From the NCBI RefSeq assembly GCF_035222485.1, contig NW_026946672.1:1488001-1552000 (forward strand): a stretch of DNA of 64,000 bases. The letters are read 5' to 3'. This document shows, in pieces, positions 19,924 to 32,587 of this stretch (position 1 is its first letter; each line of letters starts with the position of its first letter). Under the pieces are notes generated by a model. The model was not told the origin of the DNA. It did not search any database and saw nothing but the letters and a program-made list of their open reading frames with translations. The stretch comes from Podospora pseudoanserina (lineage: Eukaryota > Ascomycota > Sordariomycetes > Sordariales > Podosporaceae). Made by a program: the position numbers and the translations under genes.

Positions 19924-22900
19924 ATGCCGGTCGTTAGTCCCGATAAGCTGGCAAAGCTCCAGCAAAACGCCGACGATGTTCGAAATGTATGTCATAGATC
20001 ACATCTCTCTCAAACATGGATGAATCTCACTGACGCCTCATAACAGATCTGCATTCTCGCGCATGTAGTAAGTTGATAAGTGAATTTTACACATATCAGC
20101 ATCACCTGGACTGACAAGAGCTAGGATCACGGTAAAACCTCACTTACAGACGCTCTTCTTGCCACAAATGGCATCATTTCACCGAGATTGGCCGGCAAGA
20201 TCCGCTACCTCGATTCCCGTCCAGACGAACAACTGCGTGGTATCACCATGGAATCATCAGCTATTTCTCTCTATTTCTCCATGCTGAGAAGGTCAAGCCC
20301 AGAGGCTACCCCTGAGCCAAAAGAATATCTCATCAATCTCATAGACTCACCCGGGCACATTGATTTCAGCAGTGAGGTCTCGACGGCATCGCGACTATGT
20401 GATGGGGCTGTTGTTCTGGTGGACGCAGTAGAGGGTGTATGTAGTCAGACGGTCACAGTACTCAGACAAACGTGGATCGAGAAGTTGAAGCCATTACTCG
20501 TCATCAACAAAATCGATCGCCTTATCACCGAGCTCAAGATGACGCCGAACGAAGCATATATTCACATCAGCAAACTACTAGAACAAGTCAACGCTGTTCT
20601 GGGTAGTTTCTTCCAAGGCGAGAGAATGGAGGAGGATCTGAACTGGAGAGAGAGAATGGAGGAGCGCCGAGCCCAGGCTGTGGCAAACAAGGAGGCCCAA
20701 TTGGTGGACCAGCAAAGCGATGCCGGCGATTTACAGTTCCAAGAAAAGGACGACGAGGAGATCTATTTTGCCCCCGAAAAGAACAATGTCATCTTTGGCA
20801 GTGCCATCGATGGCTGGGCGTTCACAGTACGGCAATTCGCTGGCTTGTATGAGAAAAAGCTCGGCATCAAGCGCAGCCTTCTTGAAAAGGTCCTTTGGGG
20901 CAATTTTTACCTCGACCCGAAGACCAGGAAGGTTCTCGGGCCAAAACATCTGAAAGGCAGAAACTTGAAGCCTATCTTTGTTCAATTGGTGCTCGAGACT
21001 ATATGGGCTGTCTACGGGGCCACCGTGGGTGGTGACCACGGAAAGGGGGATCCAGCTATGCTGGAAAAGATCACAAAGTCTTTGAACATCACCATTCCAC
21101 CTCATATTCTGCGCTCCCGCGACCCGAAGTTACTTCTTACCGCCGTCTTCGCGTCCTGGCTTCCACTCTCGGTGGCACTCCTGGTTTCAGTTGTTGAGTC
21201 GCTACCTTCGCCCAGAACCGCCCAAGCCGAACGTCTTCCAGAATTGCTGCAAGAAGTGCCTGGTGCGGACCAAATCGATCCTGCCATCAAGGAAGCCATG
21301 GTCTCATTCAAAAAGGAGAAGTCAGACCCCATGGTGGCGTACGTGAGCAAGATGGTGTCAGTCAAGGAGAGCGAATTGCCAGAAAACAGAAGAAAAGGGC
21401 CAATGAATGGCGAGGAAGCCCGAGATCTTGCGAGAAAGAAACGCGCCGAGGCACTCCGTGCACAGAAAGAGGCCAGAGGCGACAGAGAGGATGATGACGT
21501 TCAATTCATCACGGATGGACTTGCAAGCGCCTCTCTTGAGACCCAGACACCAAAAGAGGAGGAAAAGCCTGCCGAGACCGAGCATTTGATTGGTTTCTCT
21601 CGTATCTACTCCGGAACCCTCTCTGTTGGTGACGAAGTTTACGTCTTGCCACCAAAGTTTTCGCCAGCCAACCCGCTTGCTGAGCCAGTTCCCAAGAAAG
21701 TCAAGGTTGAGGCACTCTACATGATGATGGGCCGCAATCTTGAGCTCCTGGACACAGTCCCGGCTGGTGTGGTCTTTGGCATCCGTGGGCTCGAGGGTAG
21801 CGGCCTGCTCAAGTCTGGCACAATATGCAGCCAACTCGAGGGATCTGTCAACCTTGCTGGTATAGCAAACCTGCACGGCAAACCCATCGTCCGTGTTGCT
21901 CTTGAGCCGGAGAATCCATCCGACTTGGACAAGATGATCAAGGGTCTCCAACTGCTTGTGCAGAGTGACCCTTGCGCCGAGTATGAACAATTTTCTACCG
22001 GTGAGCACGTCTTGTTGACTGCCGGTGAACTGCACCTGGAACGCTGCTTGACCGATCTCAGGGAACGCTTTGCCCGCTGCGAGATCCAGGCCAGTGCCCC
22101 TATCGTGCCCTACCGTGAGACAATCGTCCGCGCAGAGGAGATGCGTCCTCCAGTCAACAAGGATCTCGGTCGTGGTGTGGTCGTTGGTGTTACCAGCTCC
22201 AAGCAAGTCACCATCACTCTTCGCGTGAGGCCACTTCCAGCGGAGTTCACCGACTTCCTAGGCAAGAATGCCGCCAGTATCAAGACTCTTTACTCAGGCC
22301 AGAAGAATGGTGACGATGAAGGCTCCGTAGCCCAAGATGATTCGTCCGAAGCAGATGCCGTAGAGGACAACGACCTCACTATCACCAAGGCTCTTACCGC
22401 AGAGGAGCTGTCCAAGGAACTTCAATCCACCCTTGACAAGAGCGAAAAGGCCCGCGACGCCTCCATCTGGAAGGACGCCGTGGACCGCATCATCTCTTTC
22501 GGCCCCAGGCGCACAGGCCCGAACATTCTCATCGACGCGACCAAAGACCAGTTCTTCCCCAAGGCCTTTGCCGCCGACAAGGAGGCTGTTGCCAGGGCCG
22601 TCAAGATTTCTGGTGATGAATCCCTCGACGCCCGCCACTTCAGCGACAAGATCGCCTACGCCTTTCAGCTCGCCACCCATCACGGACCCCTCTGCCACGA
22701 GCCAGTCCAGGGCATTGCTGTGTTCATTGAGGATGTCTCTGTCAACATTGAGGGCAACGTGACCGCTCGTGACCACATCAACCGTCTCACTGGCGAAGTG
22801 ATCAAGACTGTACAACAATCCATTCACAAGGGCTTCCTGGATTGGTCACCCCGTCTAATGCTGGCCATGTATTCTGTTGAGATCCAAGCAGGCAGTATGT

Positions 22901-23341
22901 TTTCCCTCCTCTCCCTCTCACCCCTTTAACTTGGTATACTAACCTCCCTTTCCTTCAGCCGAAGTCCTAGGCCGCGTCTACGACGTCCTCACCCGCCGTC
23001 GCGGCAAGGTCCAGTCCGAAGCCATGAACGAAGGCACGCCCTTCTTCACCATCGTCGCCACCTTGCCCGTTGCGGAATCTTTCGGTTTCGCGGATGACAT
23101 GCGCAAGCGCACATCTGGTGCTGCCCAGCCTCAGCTTATTTTCACTGGCTTTGAGATTCTGGACGAGGACCCGTTCTGGGTGCCGTTTACAGAGGATGAT
23201 CTGGAGGATCTGGGCGAGTTTGGTGACAAGGAGATCGTGGCGAAGAGGTATATGGATGGGGTGAGGAGGAGGAAGGGGTTGTTGGTGGAGGGGCGGAATG
23301 TGGCTACTGATGCTTCGAAGCAGAGGACTCTGAAGAGGTAA
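19924..23341 (+). CDS. EFL1: elongation factor-like GTPase EFL1 (Ria1), 60S subunit maturation
   Basis: EFL1 is an EF2-like cytosolic GTPase that, with SBDS/Sdo1, releases the anti-association factor Tif6/eIF6 from late pre-60S particles. The model is join(19924..19986,20047..20067,20125..22894,22959..23341), about 1,078 residues (yeast 1,110). A 21-base exon (ICILAHV) completes the G1 motif AHVDHGKTS at residues 26-34; the G2/switch region EQLRGITMESSAISL, G3 DSPGHIDFSSE and G4 NKIDR follow. The insertion in domain II typical of EFL1 is present, with Lys/Glu-rich sequence around the RKKRAEALRAQKEARGD segment. Domains IV-V end in IQAGTEVLGRVYDVLTRRRG, restored by the last intron (GTATGT donor, ACTAAC branch, TTCAG acceptor), and ESFGFADDMRKRTSG, which separates EFL1 from EF2. 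Convergent with LAG1. The last exon shifts to G-ending codons. Confidence 0.96.
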
Positions 23342-23988
23342 AGGTGATAGAATAGGGGTAGAAGACACAAGATTGGTGAGCAAAAAGAGACAATATTGTG
23401 CCCCAAATGCCGTGGCCATCTCTTCTCAAGCCGGAAACAAGGCCAAAGTATCATAGGTTCATTTCATCTATTACCATATTATTAATAATGCTAAATATTC
23501 CGCTCTGTCACGCACTGCCCTTCCTCCTCCCATTGCCCCTTGCTTTCCTCCCATGCAAACATGAAAAAGCGAATGTACAAGTCCAACCTTTTGACCAGAC
23601 CAGACCCAAGCAGCCAGCCACCAGCAGCAGCAGCAGCAGCAGCACCAGCAGCACAGCGCCCCAACCCCATTGCTTGCTAAAACCCCCAAAATGGTACAAA
23701 AGAACGAACGACACATATATACCTGGCATAATTTGTTTACGCATCCGCCTACCAACCACCCACCCCCCAACCCCAACCCCGACCACTCTATACCATAAAC
23801 CCTGCTTGGTTTTCCATGATCCATCCCTTCCAGTCGTCATGCCCATTTCATCCATCATTTGCTGGCTTGATTCTTCTCAAAAGCAAAAAAAGAGACAAGA
23901 CAAAGATCATTAAAAGATGTAAAAACCCACTCCCTTTACTTTCCCATCCCCTCTCGAATCGAACAAAAACCACCCTTCTCACTCCCCC
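23342..23988. other. convergent spacer between EFL1 and LAG1
   Basis: The interval holds both 3' UTRs. It contains an AGC/CAG microsatellite at about 23622-23643, which generates artificial open frames of Cys, Ser or Ala on either strand. No gene is seen. Confidence 0.55.
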
Positions 23989-25361
23989 TCACTTCTTCTT
24001 CCCGTTCTGCTGCTCCCCCTCATCTCCACTCCCCTCATCCTCACTCCTATCATCACTCGCCTCCCGATCCCTCACAAACCTATACGCAATCCTCACAATG
24101 AAAAACAACCAAAACAGATTCAGCGCCTGCAAGCTCCCCAGCAAACCTCCCGTGATCCAAAACGCCAAGTCACACTTGTAGCTGCCCCCCTCCCAGTCCA
24201 TGACATACGGCCCGACAGTCTTGAACTCATTAAACAAGCTAACCAAGATCTTCAAGTTCAAAAAATGCCTCAGGTAGATCCAAGAGCACATAAACAGGAA
24301 ATAGTACGGTCCCGTGATCGGATGGTCGACATAATTCAGCGATTTGGAAGTGGCGAGGAAAAAGTCCGAAATGTCGTGCGTGATGTACACCGCAAGCCCC
24401 ATATACGTAAAGTGAAACCTGTAGCTCAGACCGATGAGCGCAAGCGAGACGATATGGTGGCCGACTAGCTCCTTAAAGTCCTTTCGTGGCTTCTCCATCC
24501 CAAGCAACAATACAATCGCCTGCTGGGCCCAGTATGCCGCCTGGAAGAGATAATAAAATTTAAACGCCCCGTCGTGCGTCTTGTGCGGGTAACCTTCGTA
24601 CATCCCCACGACATCAAAGTACCAGATTGGCGTCCTCGACATGACCCACATGCCACACGGGCCCATGATGCCAAAGTAGAGCGCCGTGTACATCTGCTCC
24701 ATGTATCTCGCCTGCTTCCCCCTCGACTTGAGCCCGACCCAGCGGGAGAGCGGCCGGAGGACCTCCTGCATGATGAACTCGCGCGTGAAGGAGAGGACGA
24801 CGGTGTAAAAGGTCACAAAGGCGATGTCCCAGAGCCCCTTGCCGTACTGGACGTGGGTCGCCCCCGGGGTTTCCGACAGGGGGAGTCTGTACGACAGGAA
24901 CAAAAAGTGGGAGAGGGGGTTGGAGGAGGTAGGGTTGATTGCGTAGCCGAGGAGAAAGCAAGACAACAGGAACAAGGGGAGGACCCAAGTGTGTTTTACG
25001 CATGTGTGCTTGACTCGGCGGAGGAGGGTGCGGGCTTTGCGGCGTTTGGAGGTGCGTTTTGTTGATGGGGGGGAGGGGGGTTCCTGAATGGGAACAGACA
25101 CACTGTGAGTTAGTTTTGGTGTGGTGGTGTTTACTTTCGAAGCGGTCAGGAGAGAGCGAGCGAAAAGAAAACACATACCTTGGAGTGGGCTCCCTGGATG
25201 TGCGCAATGCTCGTAGCAAGCGACGGCGAGCCGGTGTCGCCCACTTTCAAGTCATCTCCCAAGATGCTCGCCTTTCTCGTCCTCCTTCGCGTCGCCGTCG
25301 CGCTCTCGGTGGTGGTGGTGGTGCCGGGCAGAGGCGGGAAGGGCTCTGATCCCGTCGCCAT
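23989..25361 (-). CDS. LAG1: ceramide synthase, LAG1/LAC1 family
   Basis: Ceramide synthase N-acylates sphingoid bases with acyl-CoA in the endoplasmic reticulum. The model is complement(join(23989..25083,25179..25361)), 425 residues, the usual fungal size. The TLC domain is clear, with the Lag1 motif GHHIVSLALIGLSYRFHFTY containing the catalytic His pair at about residues 270-271, followed by HDISDFFLATSKSLNY with the conserved aspartates. Six to eight hydrophobic segments surround it. The N-terminus is Ser/Thr and basic, and the C-terminus is acidic (EASDDRSEDEGSGDEGEQQ), like the CK2-phosphorylated tail of yeast Lag1/Lac1. The 95 bp intron has a GTATGT donor, CTAAC branch and TTCAG acceptor. 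An in-frame ATG at 25415 would add 18 residues; the ATG at 25361 has the better context. The last codons are G/T-ending. Confidence 0.94.
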
Positions 25362-26449
25362 CTTTGGTGATTTTAGGTAAGGAAAGCTGTTCAGTTCTGT
25401 GTCATAGGGCGCCACAACGCGGCCGTTTTAAATGTTCGTTCGTTCGCCGGTTTGTGTCTCGGGTTGGGCAAGGAAGAAGAAAAAAAAGGTTTGGAATTGT
25501 CGGAGTCGGAGGCAAACAGTTCTCGAGCCAGCTAGCACAGCGCGCGGACTTGATTTCCGAGGGACTGGATGAGACGGGGGTTCAAAAAACTGCAGGGTTC
25601 CCGCAGAAAAAAAGGCTTCGATTAGGTAATGGATCCCTGCTTGTGCCTGCTGACACTTCCAGACGCCGCCTCTAAGAAAAGTGGTTGCAGGTAGGTATGC
25701 GTGTAGGGACTGGCACTGACTGTAGAGACCCAAATCCCCTTTGTTGATTGTTGACCTCAAGGATAAACAAAGTGGTCAAATCAGTTCAAAACGCCGTGTT
25801 GCACAGCACGAACGAACTGATGGTGTTAAAAGTACACTGTGCAGTCGACGGGTCCGCGTTTTGAGAAACGGCCAATCGACGACGGACAACAACTGAACCC
25901 CTGATTTTAGGGGAACGAGACCCACAGGTCAAGTGCGAGCCCCTTTTTCTGGAAGCCAGCTGCCGTTTTCAACCGAGTCTTTGGATACAGTGCTGACTGC
26001 TGTGTCAACAACCAAAAGTGTTATGAGAATCTAGAGCGTAGTAAGATCGTGCAACACAAGCTGACAGACCAGACACATGGAAGCGGCATGGATGGCAGAA
26101 ATAACCGTACTTGATTTTCCTTCACCAAAACCTCCCGTACAAGCTAAACGATAGATCTGACACCTTGCTGTAGCAGATCACATAACCACTGCTTTTCCCC
26201 CCGAAATAAACCACGTCCCAACTAAATAGACGAGAACGTGATTCAAGATCCAAAACACTGTCGATATATCGACATCCCATGAGACCATCACTTTTTGTGG
26301 TATCCAAAAGCCCAATGAAACAAAACCCTCCAAAAACCCCCTTGAAAATGCTCCGTGAAATAATATGCGCGCCTGCTATGCCCATAAAAATACACAACCA
26401 CAGCCAAAACAATCGCCCGGTATCTTTTTCAGGTCACGTGTATAAACCT
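25362..26449. other. LAG1 upstream region and palH 3' flank
   Basis: About 1.1 kb with both neighbours on the minus strand. Minus-strand frames at 25428-25760 and 26122-26412 show no family features or plausible gene structure. I see no RNA gene or repeat. Confidence 0.5.
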
Positions 26450-28732
26450 TCATGAAGGAGCGCGGCCACCAGAATCAGGACCAGTATCTGGACCTGGTGT
26501 GGAATCAGAGTCCTGTGATGGGCCCCCTCCTTCAGGCCCTCCCAAATGTCGACCAGAGGAAGGCTCTGTAGGTCTCACCGTGTCCGCAAATGATATCTGA
26601 GTGCCACTCGGGGTAACTTGAGGCCTCGAACTTGTCAAGATCGAAGCCGAACGACCAACCAGCGTAGTAGGTGACGAATCATTGGTTCGTGATCTCAGAT
26701 CTGAGACTGCACGAACTGGGGTTGTCGCTCGCTGGTATTGAAGCTCCTCATCTTCCAACAGTTGGGCGAGAGCAGCCCCTCGGCGAGGTGGTGCTGGAAT
26801 GACCGTCACAGGCAGACTATCCGTGTCTGGAGCTGGCCGGAACTTCTCCCGCAACCGCTCGGCCTGATTTGCTGTGAACTCTTCAAATCGGCCGCGGATG
26901 TCCCACTTCCCTTCCTCTCTTGGTGACTTCTTCTCCTCAGACGAGACAGCATTCTCCTCATCACTCCGCCGACTTCGCTTAAAAGAGAAGCTCGGTGTGA
27001 GGGTCTGCCATCTGCTGGACCCACCTCCCTGTGGCCCTTGGCCTTCATCTGCTGGTCTCCGGGGTGGTTCAGCCCGATGGGTGCTTCTACCATCGCTACT
27101 TCGGCTTGACGACGTGCTGGCTGTGCGTGATAGGGCACTTGTGTTGTGTGGCGGCGGCGGTGTGGCTTGCGATGCCGAGTCTGTGTTTTGGTGGTAGCGA
27201 ACTGCGTACACCGTGCTCGCAGCGCTCGCAGTGTCTGTCCGACTGATGGGTGTTGCTGTCGGCGCTGGTCTTGCTGGCCAAAGCGGTGGTTGCAAAGATC
27301 GTACTCGGTCATGATCCGATGGCTGTGGTGTCGTTTGCGTTGTTGTTTGGTCAGCTGGATCTTGATCCTTCTTTGGTCTCAGCCGAGACCTGTACTTGGC
27401 CTTCATGGCGATTACCGAGGGCCATGTATTTCCTCGCTCTCCTTGGGTGGCTGCTTTTTTCTTTGGTGGATTCTCGACGTACATCTCCTTATCCCCGCCA
27501 TCACTGCCACTCCCTTTTCTTCTGCGACGAGCACGACCGTCAGAAGTCGTGACATCGAGCATCTCGTCTCCGTCAAACACCTCTCTTCCGAGAATACCGT
27601 CTCGTTTCTCTTCCCGTTCCAAAGCTTCGATTCTTTCCACCCACTCCCAGACAACCACACTAGCGGCAGCCGCTCCCACCCATCTGACGTACTCCCCCCA
27701 GCCGGTGAAGTCTGGCTTTGCTATATCCAGAATAAAAAAGACCACGGGAATAAGTACCGACATCAATGACAGGGCTGCCATGAGACACATGTTCTTCATC
27801 TGCGGATGATAGAAGGCATATCGCTTCTTCATCAGTGAGTAGTAAACCACCCAGGCGGCGTACAGCACCCCGAGGGCAAGCGTGAAGAGGTAGCTGAGTG
27901 CTGGGATGGCATCGGAAAAGGAGCCGGGCCGGTTCGAGCCCGTCTGGTCTGTATATCGAAAGCTGTTGAGAGATTGGAAGATGACGTCGAGCGTGATTAG
28001 CGCAAAGGCGGTCCACTTGATGATCACCTTTTCTCGCTGGCGGGGAAAGAGGCGAATGAGAGTTTGGGCTTGTGCAAGCCACAGAAACGTGTTGGAGACA
28101 ATTCGGATTGCTTTTAGCTCGTTGCCACCCAAAACCTCCTCCTGCAACGCCTTCGCATTCTGAATCTGATAAATATATTGCTCCTCAGCAGCCTGAAAGG
28201 TCGCAGCAGACGCAATGGTGAGTGAGATAACGACAGACAGAGCCGCCACTTTTTGGAACCACGGTCTGCCTCCAATCGTCGGCCCCGAGCCGCTGTGAGT
28301 GAATCCTCGTCGACCAAGAACAACAACTCCACCATCCAGGAAAGATCGTGGCGTGACGAATAACATGATAACAAGCATATACGCAACTACTGTCGTCGCC
28401 GCAAGCGCATAGCACTGAGGAAAGGTTGACGCATAAAAGGGATCGCGAAAGTCGGAATATGTCCATCCATCGTCGTCCGGCATTGCCCCTACATTCGGAT
28501 CGAGCTCGACTGAACCACCGCCAGCGTTGGCAATGATGGCTGGTGGAGTGACTGGTGTGCATAGTGGCCGGAAAGCGGCCGAGGCTGTGAGGGTAACAAC
28601 ATCGCCATTTGGCATGGACAGAATACCGCCGACCGGGAGATTGAGAGCACCGCAATTGCGACCTTTGGATACTAACGGCGCGTCGGTGGGCACGGGGCCC
28701 GCGTTACCGGGAAATAGCTGCCGGGCTTCCAT
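26450..28732 (-). CDS. palH: pH-response sensor palH/RIM21
   Basis: PalH (Rim21 in yeast) is the plasma-membrane receptor of the ambient-pH pathway that signals through the arrestin PalF and ESCRT to activate PacC. The intronless frame encodes 760 residues, normal for the family. The N-terminal ectodomain (about 1-105) contains Cys27, Cys58 and Cys107. Seven hydrophobic segments are visible at about 107-127, 161-180, 208-228, 238-257, 275-298, 314-336 and 349-366, with the family block EEQYIYQIQNAKALQEEV after TM2. The long hydrophilic cytosolic tail (about 370-760), Ser/Pro/Arg-rich, is the region known to bind PalF. It faces a 3.9 kb gene-free region shared with the Tea4-like gene. Assignment is confident from the TM layout and conserved blocks. 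Confidence 0.93.
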   Translation of the reverse strand: MEARQLFPGNAGPVPTDAPLVSKGRNCGALNLPVGGILSMPNGDVVTLTASAAFRPLCTPVTPPAIIANAGGGSVELDPNVGAMPDDDGWTYSDFRDPFYASTFPQCYALAATTVVAYMLVIMLFVTPRSFLDGGVVVLGRRGFTHSGSGPTIGGRPWFQKVAALSVVISLTIASAATFQAAEEQYIYQIQNAKALQEEVLGGNELKAIRIVSNTFLWLAQAQTLIRLFPRQREKVIIKWTAFALITLDVIFQSLNSFRYTDQTGSNRPGSFSDAIPALSYLFTLALGVLYAAWVVYYSLMKKRYAFYHPQMKNMCLMAALSLMSVLIPVVFFILDIAKPDFTGWGEYVRWVGAAAASVVVWEWVERIEALEREEKRDGILGREVFDGDEMLDVTTSDGRARRRRKGSGSDGGDKEMYVENPPKKKAATQGERGNTWPSVIAMKAKYRSRLRPKKDQDPADQTTTQTTPQPSDHDRVRSLQPPLWPARPAPTATPISRTDTASAASTVYAVRYHQNTDSASQATPPPPHNTSALSRTASTSSSRSSDGRSTHRAEPPRRPADEGQGPQGGGSSRWQTLTPSFSFKRSRRSDEENAVSSEEKKSPREEGKWDIRGRFEEFTANQAERLREKFRPAPDTDSLPVTVIPAPPRRGAALAQLLEDEELQYQRATTPVRAVSDLRSRTNDSSPTTLVGRSASILTSSRPQVTPSGTQISFADTVRPTEPSSGRHLGGPEGGGPSQDSDSTPGPDTGPDSGGRAPS

Positions 28733-31700
28733 GACGCTGATTGAGGGCGGCCTTCCGCCTAGTTTCTGTTATTGCCCAATCTCCATGGAATTAATTCCTC
28801 GAATGAAGCAGTCGTCCTCTCGTCGCAGGAAGGCTGGGGGCGCGCAGCGACGAGTTGTCAGCAGCTCCGGGGGCGGAGAAGCCACACAACCGCGCGGGTG
28901 GCAGGTCGGGTCGTCGTCGGGTTTGGTTGTGTCGCGATGGTACTACAGGTGTCTAGGGATTGATGAGCTGACAATCAGGATGCCGTCGCGATGTTTGGCG
29001 TGGGGGAGGCGATCGCAGAGAGGGCTGGGCGCCGAGAGATGCTCGCAGTCGGGAATCGACGGGTAGGCTTGGAGAGCGGGTGAAGGCAAAAAAACGCAAC
29101 GGCAGCGTTGTTGTTTGTGGAGGTTGAAACGGCGGCTGGTCGTGTCTGGCGTCAAGTCTGTCGATTTTGTCGTCGCTCTGTCGTCCTGTCTCAACGGCCG
29201 GTCTCGAAGACGTTTGAACTTTGAAAGTTTGATGGTGGAATGATTAATAGCCGGGAGTGTAGAAGGGATGGCCCTTCTCAACACTGCAAAATTGGCCTGG
29301 AGTAAAGAAGCGGAGATACCGTGCCTGGACTGGTGAGAGCGCACTGTCCTGAGGGAGGTGACAAAGGGTCAGGTTGCGCTGGCAAATGAAAACTGGGGTG
29401 GTCGTGGTGGTGGTACTGTTGCCGCTAGCATTTCAGTGTTCAGCTGCCTGTCCAAGCGAAGTGCAAGCGCCTGCCCACCTCGGCCAGTCTCACCGCTCGA
29501 GGCCTATGAAAAGAGAGGATTCGAGCTGCTGAGAAACGAAGGGACAAATCTCAGTGTGACAAATTGCTTGCTTGCTTGCTTCCTTTGTGTTCTCCTCACG
29601 TTGCTACCATCAACAGCAATACCGGACGTTGTAAAGTGGTCTTGATTACTTCTCGACGCTTCTCCGTCTTCCGTAGACAAAATAGGGGTGCTGTTTAATT
29701 AGCGCTTATCACTGGATGGCTATAACCAAGCGGGAAAAAAACAAGCGGCCGGGCAGCACTCGCAGCACAACACCGCTCCTCCAGCGATCTGCCAGCTTTT
29801 TTCTGATCCCAGGCTCGCACTGTACGTCTTGGGTGCATCTCAACGCGCAGCGGGGATTGATTGAAAATGTGGTCTGCCCAAGCACACCAAGCACGACAAG
29901 ATTGGGGCGCAGCGTGATTCTTCGTCACCCCAAATGAGCCATCCTGTTTTCCACCACAGGAATGTTACTTAGGTGGTCTTATTCTGACGACGTGTTCCCT
30001 GGAGATACTGGGAGATACTGTGCTGCACAAGTTACACAAGTTGGTGTGGTCGGAAACTGTGGGAGCCCTACACATCGGTTAGCTAGCTAGGACTTGGGAC
30101 TGTAGTGAGTTTTCCCCGCTTCTCGCTCACGATGGCACCATCTTGAGGTCACCCTTCGCGTTCACACAACCCTTCTATTGCCTTCTTGTCCAGAACCATC
30201 TTGTGTGAATGTGAAATGCACGAGAAAAGCTGCGGGGAAGCAACCCCTCTTGATTCCATTGATCAATCTGACTGTCCGCCAAGGGTTCCCGTCATTCTTG
30301 CCATGCTGTCATTGGTGACCTTGGCGAAGGCTTGTCTGTCGTGGAGAAGAAGCTTGGCGACCTGAAGCCGATGACCCCCAGCTTCGGCATTCTTCGCCCA
30401 TCTAGAACTCCTGGGAGGCGTGAACTCAAACCGCAACGCCGGGAATAAGGTCATCATGGTCGTGGACCCTTTCCATCTGATATGGGCATTGCTTTGACCA
30501 GTGACACACCACTGTGCGCTTTCATTTCCTTTCTCTGGACCCCCTCTTCCGGATCGGCATCGTCCCACACCGCCACCAGAATCCAGCCAGAATCCAAAGA
30601 GGAATGCCACATGTGAGCATCGGAATGCCCAAACCAGGTGTTCCCAAGAAGTTCAGGAATCCTCTTTTGGATACCTTCGGCCGGCTGCTTACAGTCCATC
30701 TTCAACCAGCAGAGATCCAGCAGTGGTCACGTCGGCTGTGGTTCCGCATGTGCCGAAGCTGCAATGGTCCCATATTCCAAAGCGCTCACTGTGACGGTTC
30801 CCTACTGGCTGAGGTGAGATGTCTGATTACACTCATGTGCCACCACCAAATATAGCGCACTCGTCTTTGTACTGACCAACTGCATACTCTCAAAGCCAAT
30901 TACCTGCCTTGAGCAAGAGACACGAGGCTGACCAACAAAGGCCGGGACGGGGAAACGGACTTTTCAGCCGGAATGTCCCTCACCTCGACGGCGGTCGTCT
31001 GGTTCACCAGTTTGTCCGGCTGGTGGTCATCATGCCATCACCATAGAGTGATTCATTCCACGTGTCTGCCCTTCCGATTGCTGGCGTGCTGGCTTCCGAA
31101 CATTGTGTCCCAACGTTGACCGAGATCGGGGTCTGTGGCCTTTCTGAGGCCATTGGGATGCCGTGCTGCCCTTCGTGATGGCATTGGTATCGAAGGCCTC
31201 TGTGACAAGGAAAGCCTTGCCGGACATTGGTCGAAGACATCATCACCTACTTTCTGTTAACTGGAAGCTCAAGGGGTAGTCCATAGCTCCACCTTGATAT
31301 TCTTGAAGGAAAGTCCTGTTCCAGACGGATTGTTCGACGGCAGGTAAGGAGTCGCAAAATATGGATGTCAAGTATCGTTATCGTTAATCTACAAGTCAAT
31401 GCATTGATATAGGAATTGCTAGGAATTTTAACAGTTCATGGCGGGGCAGTTGAGGTGATGATGAAAGTGGGCATAGTCCACCCCGCAATTTCACAGTGGG
31501 GAAATCACCAGCAGCCGTCAGTGGTTCTGGGAACCAGCTGGCCAGGGGCCTCCCTGCACGCCCAGCGTTTCATGTGCCCCAGGGCCAAAAGACTTCCACT
31601 TTTTTTTTTCTTACTGCTTTTCTGGAATATCACGACAGAAGAAGGCATTGATATCGACGGTAACCACTAGCTAGTAGCTGCTATATGTGGCAGCAAATGA

Positions 31701-32587
31701 GAGTATAGTGCCGAAATAGAAGAATATTACAGGGTATAATTGAACCAACAATCTCTTTATGTGGTATAGAAACACTGTTTCTAAGGCAAGATCCTCGCGT
31801 GCCAGCTGGCGGAGCTCACGTCAAGCAATCGAGAATCATTGCCCATCCCCGTTCCTCTCCCATCTTCCCTCACGACATCATATCGTCCACCTCGTCCTGC
31901 ATTTGTCAATCAATCATCGACTTCTTGACTTTGGACGACACAAACCACCAGACAATTTCACCATCGCCAAAGTTTGGTAGCATCGGGCCTGTCGCGACAC
32001 GGGCCATGATCGCCGTTTCACCCATGTCATTGCCTCCGTCCAGTGCTACGCAGCAGCTAACAGCCTCGGGCATTTGATTCATCTGATCTCGCGATCAAGC
32101 CACAGCCGCAGGTCGAGGGTACTCAGGACACTGGCAGACGTCGGTTTAAGGCGCTCGATATCCCGCCATCCGGATACCATCTGGATACTGATATCCATCT
32201 GATAGCGACTGATTAGCCATATCGAGAATTTGAGATTTAGGAATCCCAAACTCCCCATCTTGGCTCAGCGCCAAGCATTAAAATCACCTACACTACCCAT
32301 AGCCAAGGGCAAGGGGGCGCCTCGTCAGCCAGCCTTCCACCTTGGGGGGCCAGCCGCAGCCTGGGATTTCTTCAGGGGTTTTCCGCCATCTCTTGAACTT
32401 GATCGGCCGACGGGAAGGGGAGCCTGCGACGGACGGCTGCATTTTTGCGGTTCTGCGATTTTGTCACTTTTCGCGGCGACACTTTGCGATCTTCCTGTAT
32501 TCTCCAGGCGCCATCCCTGCTCTCCCGACAGGCTCAGGAACAGCAAAAGTTGGCATCGTCGCGTGGGCCACGGGCCAATTCGCCAAC
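28733..32587. other. 3.9 kb divergent intergenic region without a credible gene
   Basis: The region lies between the start codons of palH and the Tea4/Bud14-type gene, so it should hold both promoters and leaders. Frames up to about 140 codons occur on both strands (28943-29344 minus, 30263-30610 minus, 32230-32655 plus) but none shows conserved features. CTTGGC motifs, the reverse complement of the PacC core GCCAAG, occur near 30321 and 30353; their relevance to palH is unproven at this distance. Confidence 0.5.

Noticed and set aside
21358-22206. 282-codon minus-strand frame inside EFL1
   Set aside because: Antisense shadow of conserved EFL1 sequence.
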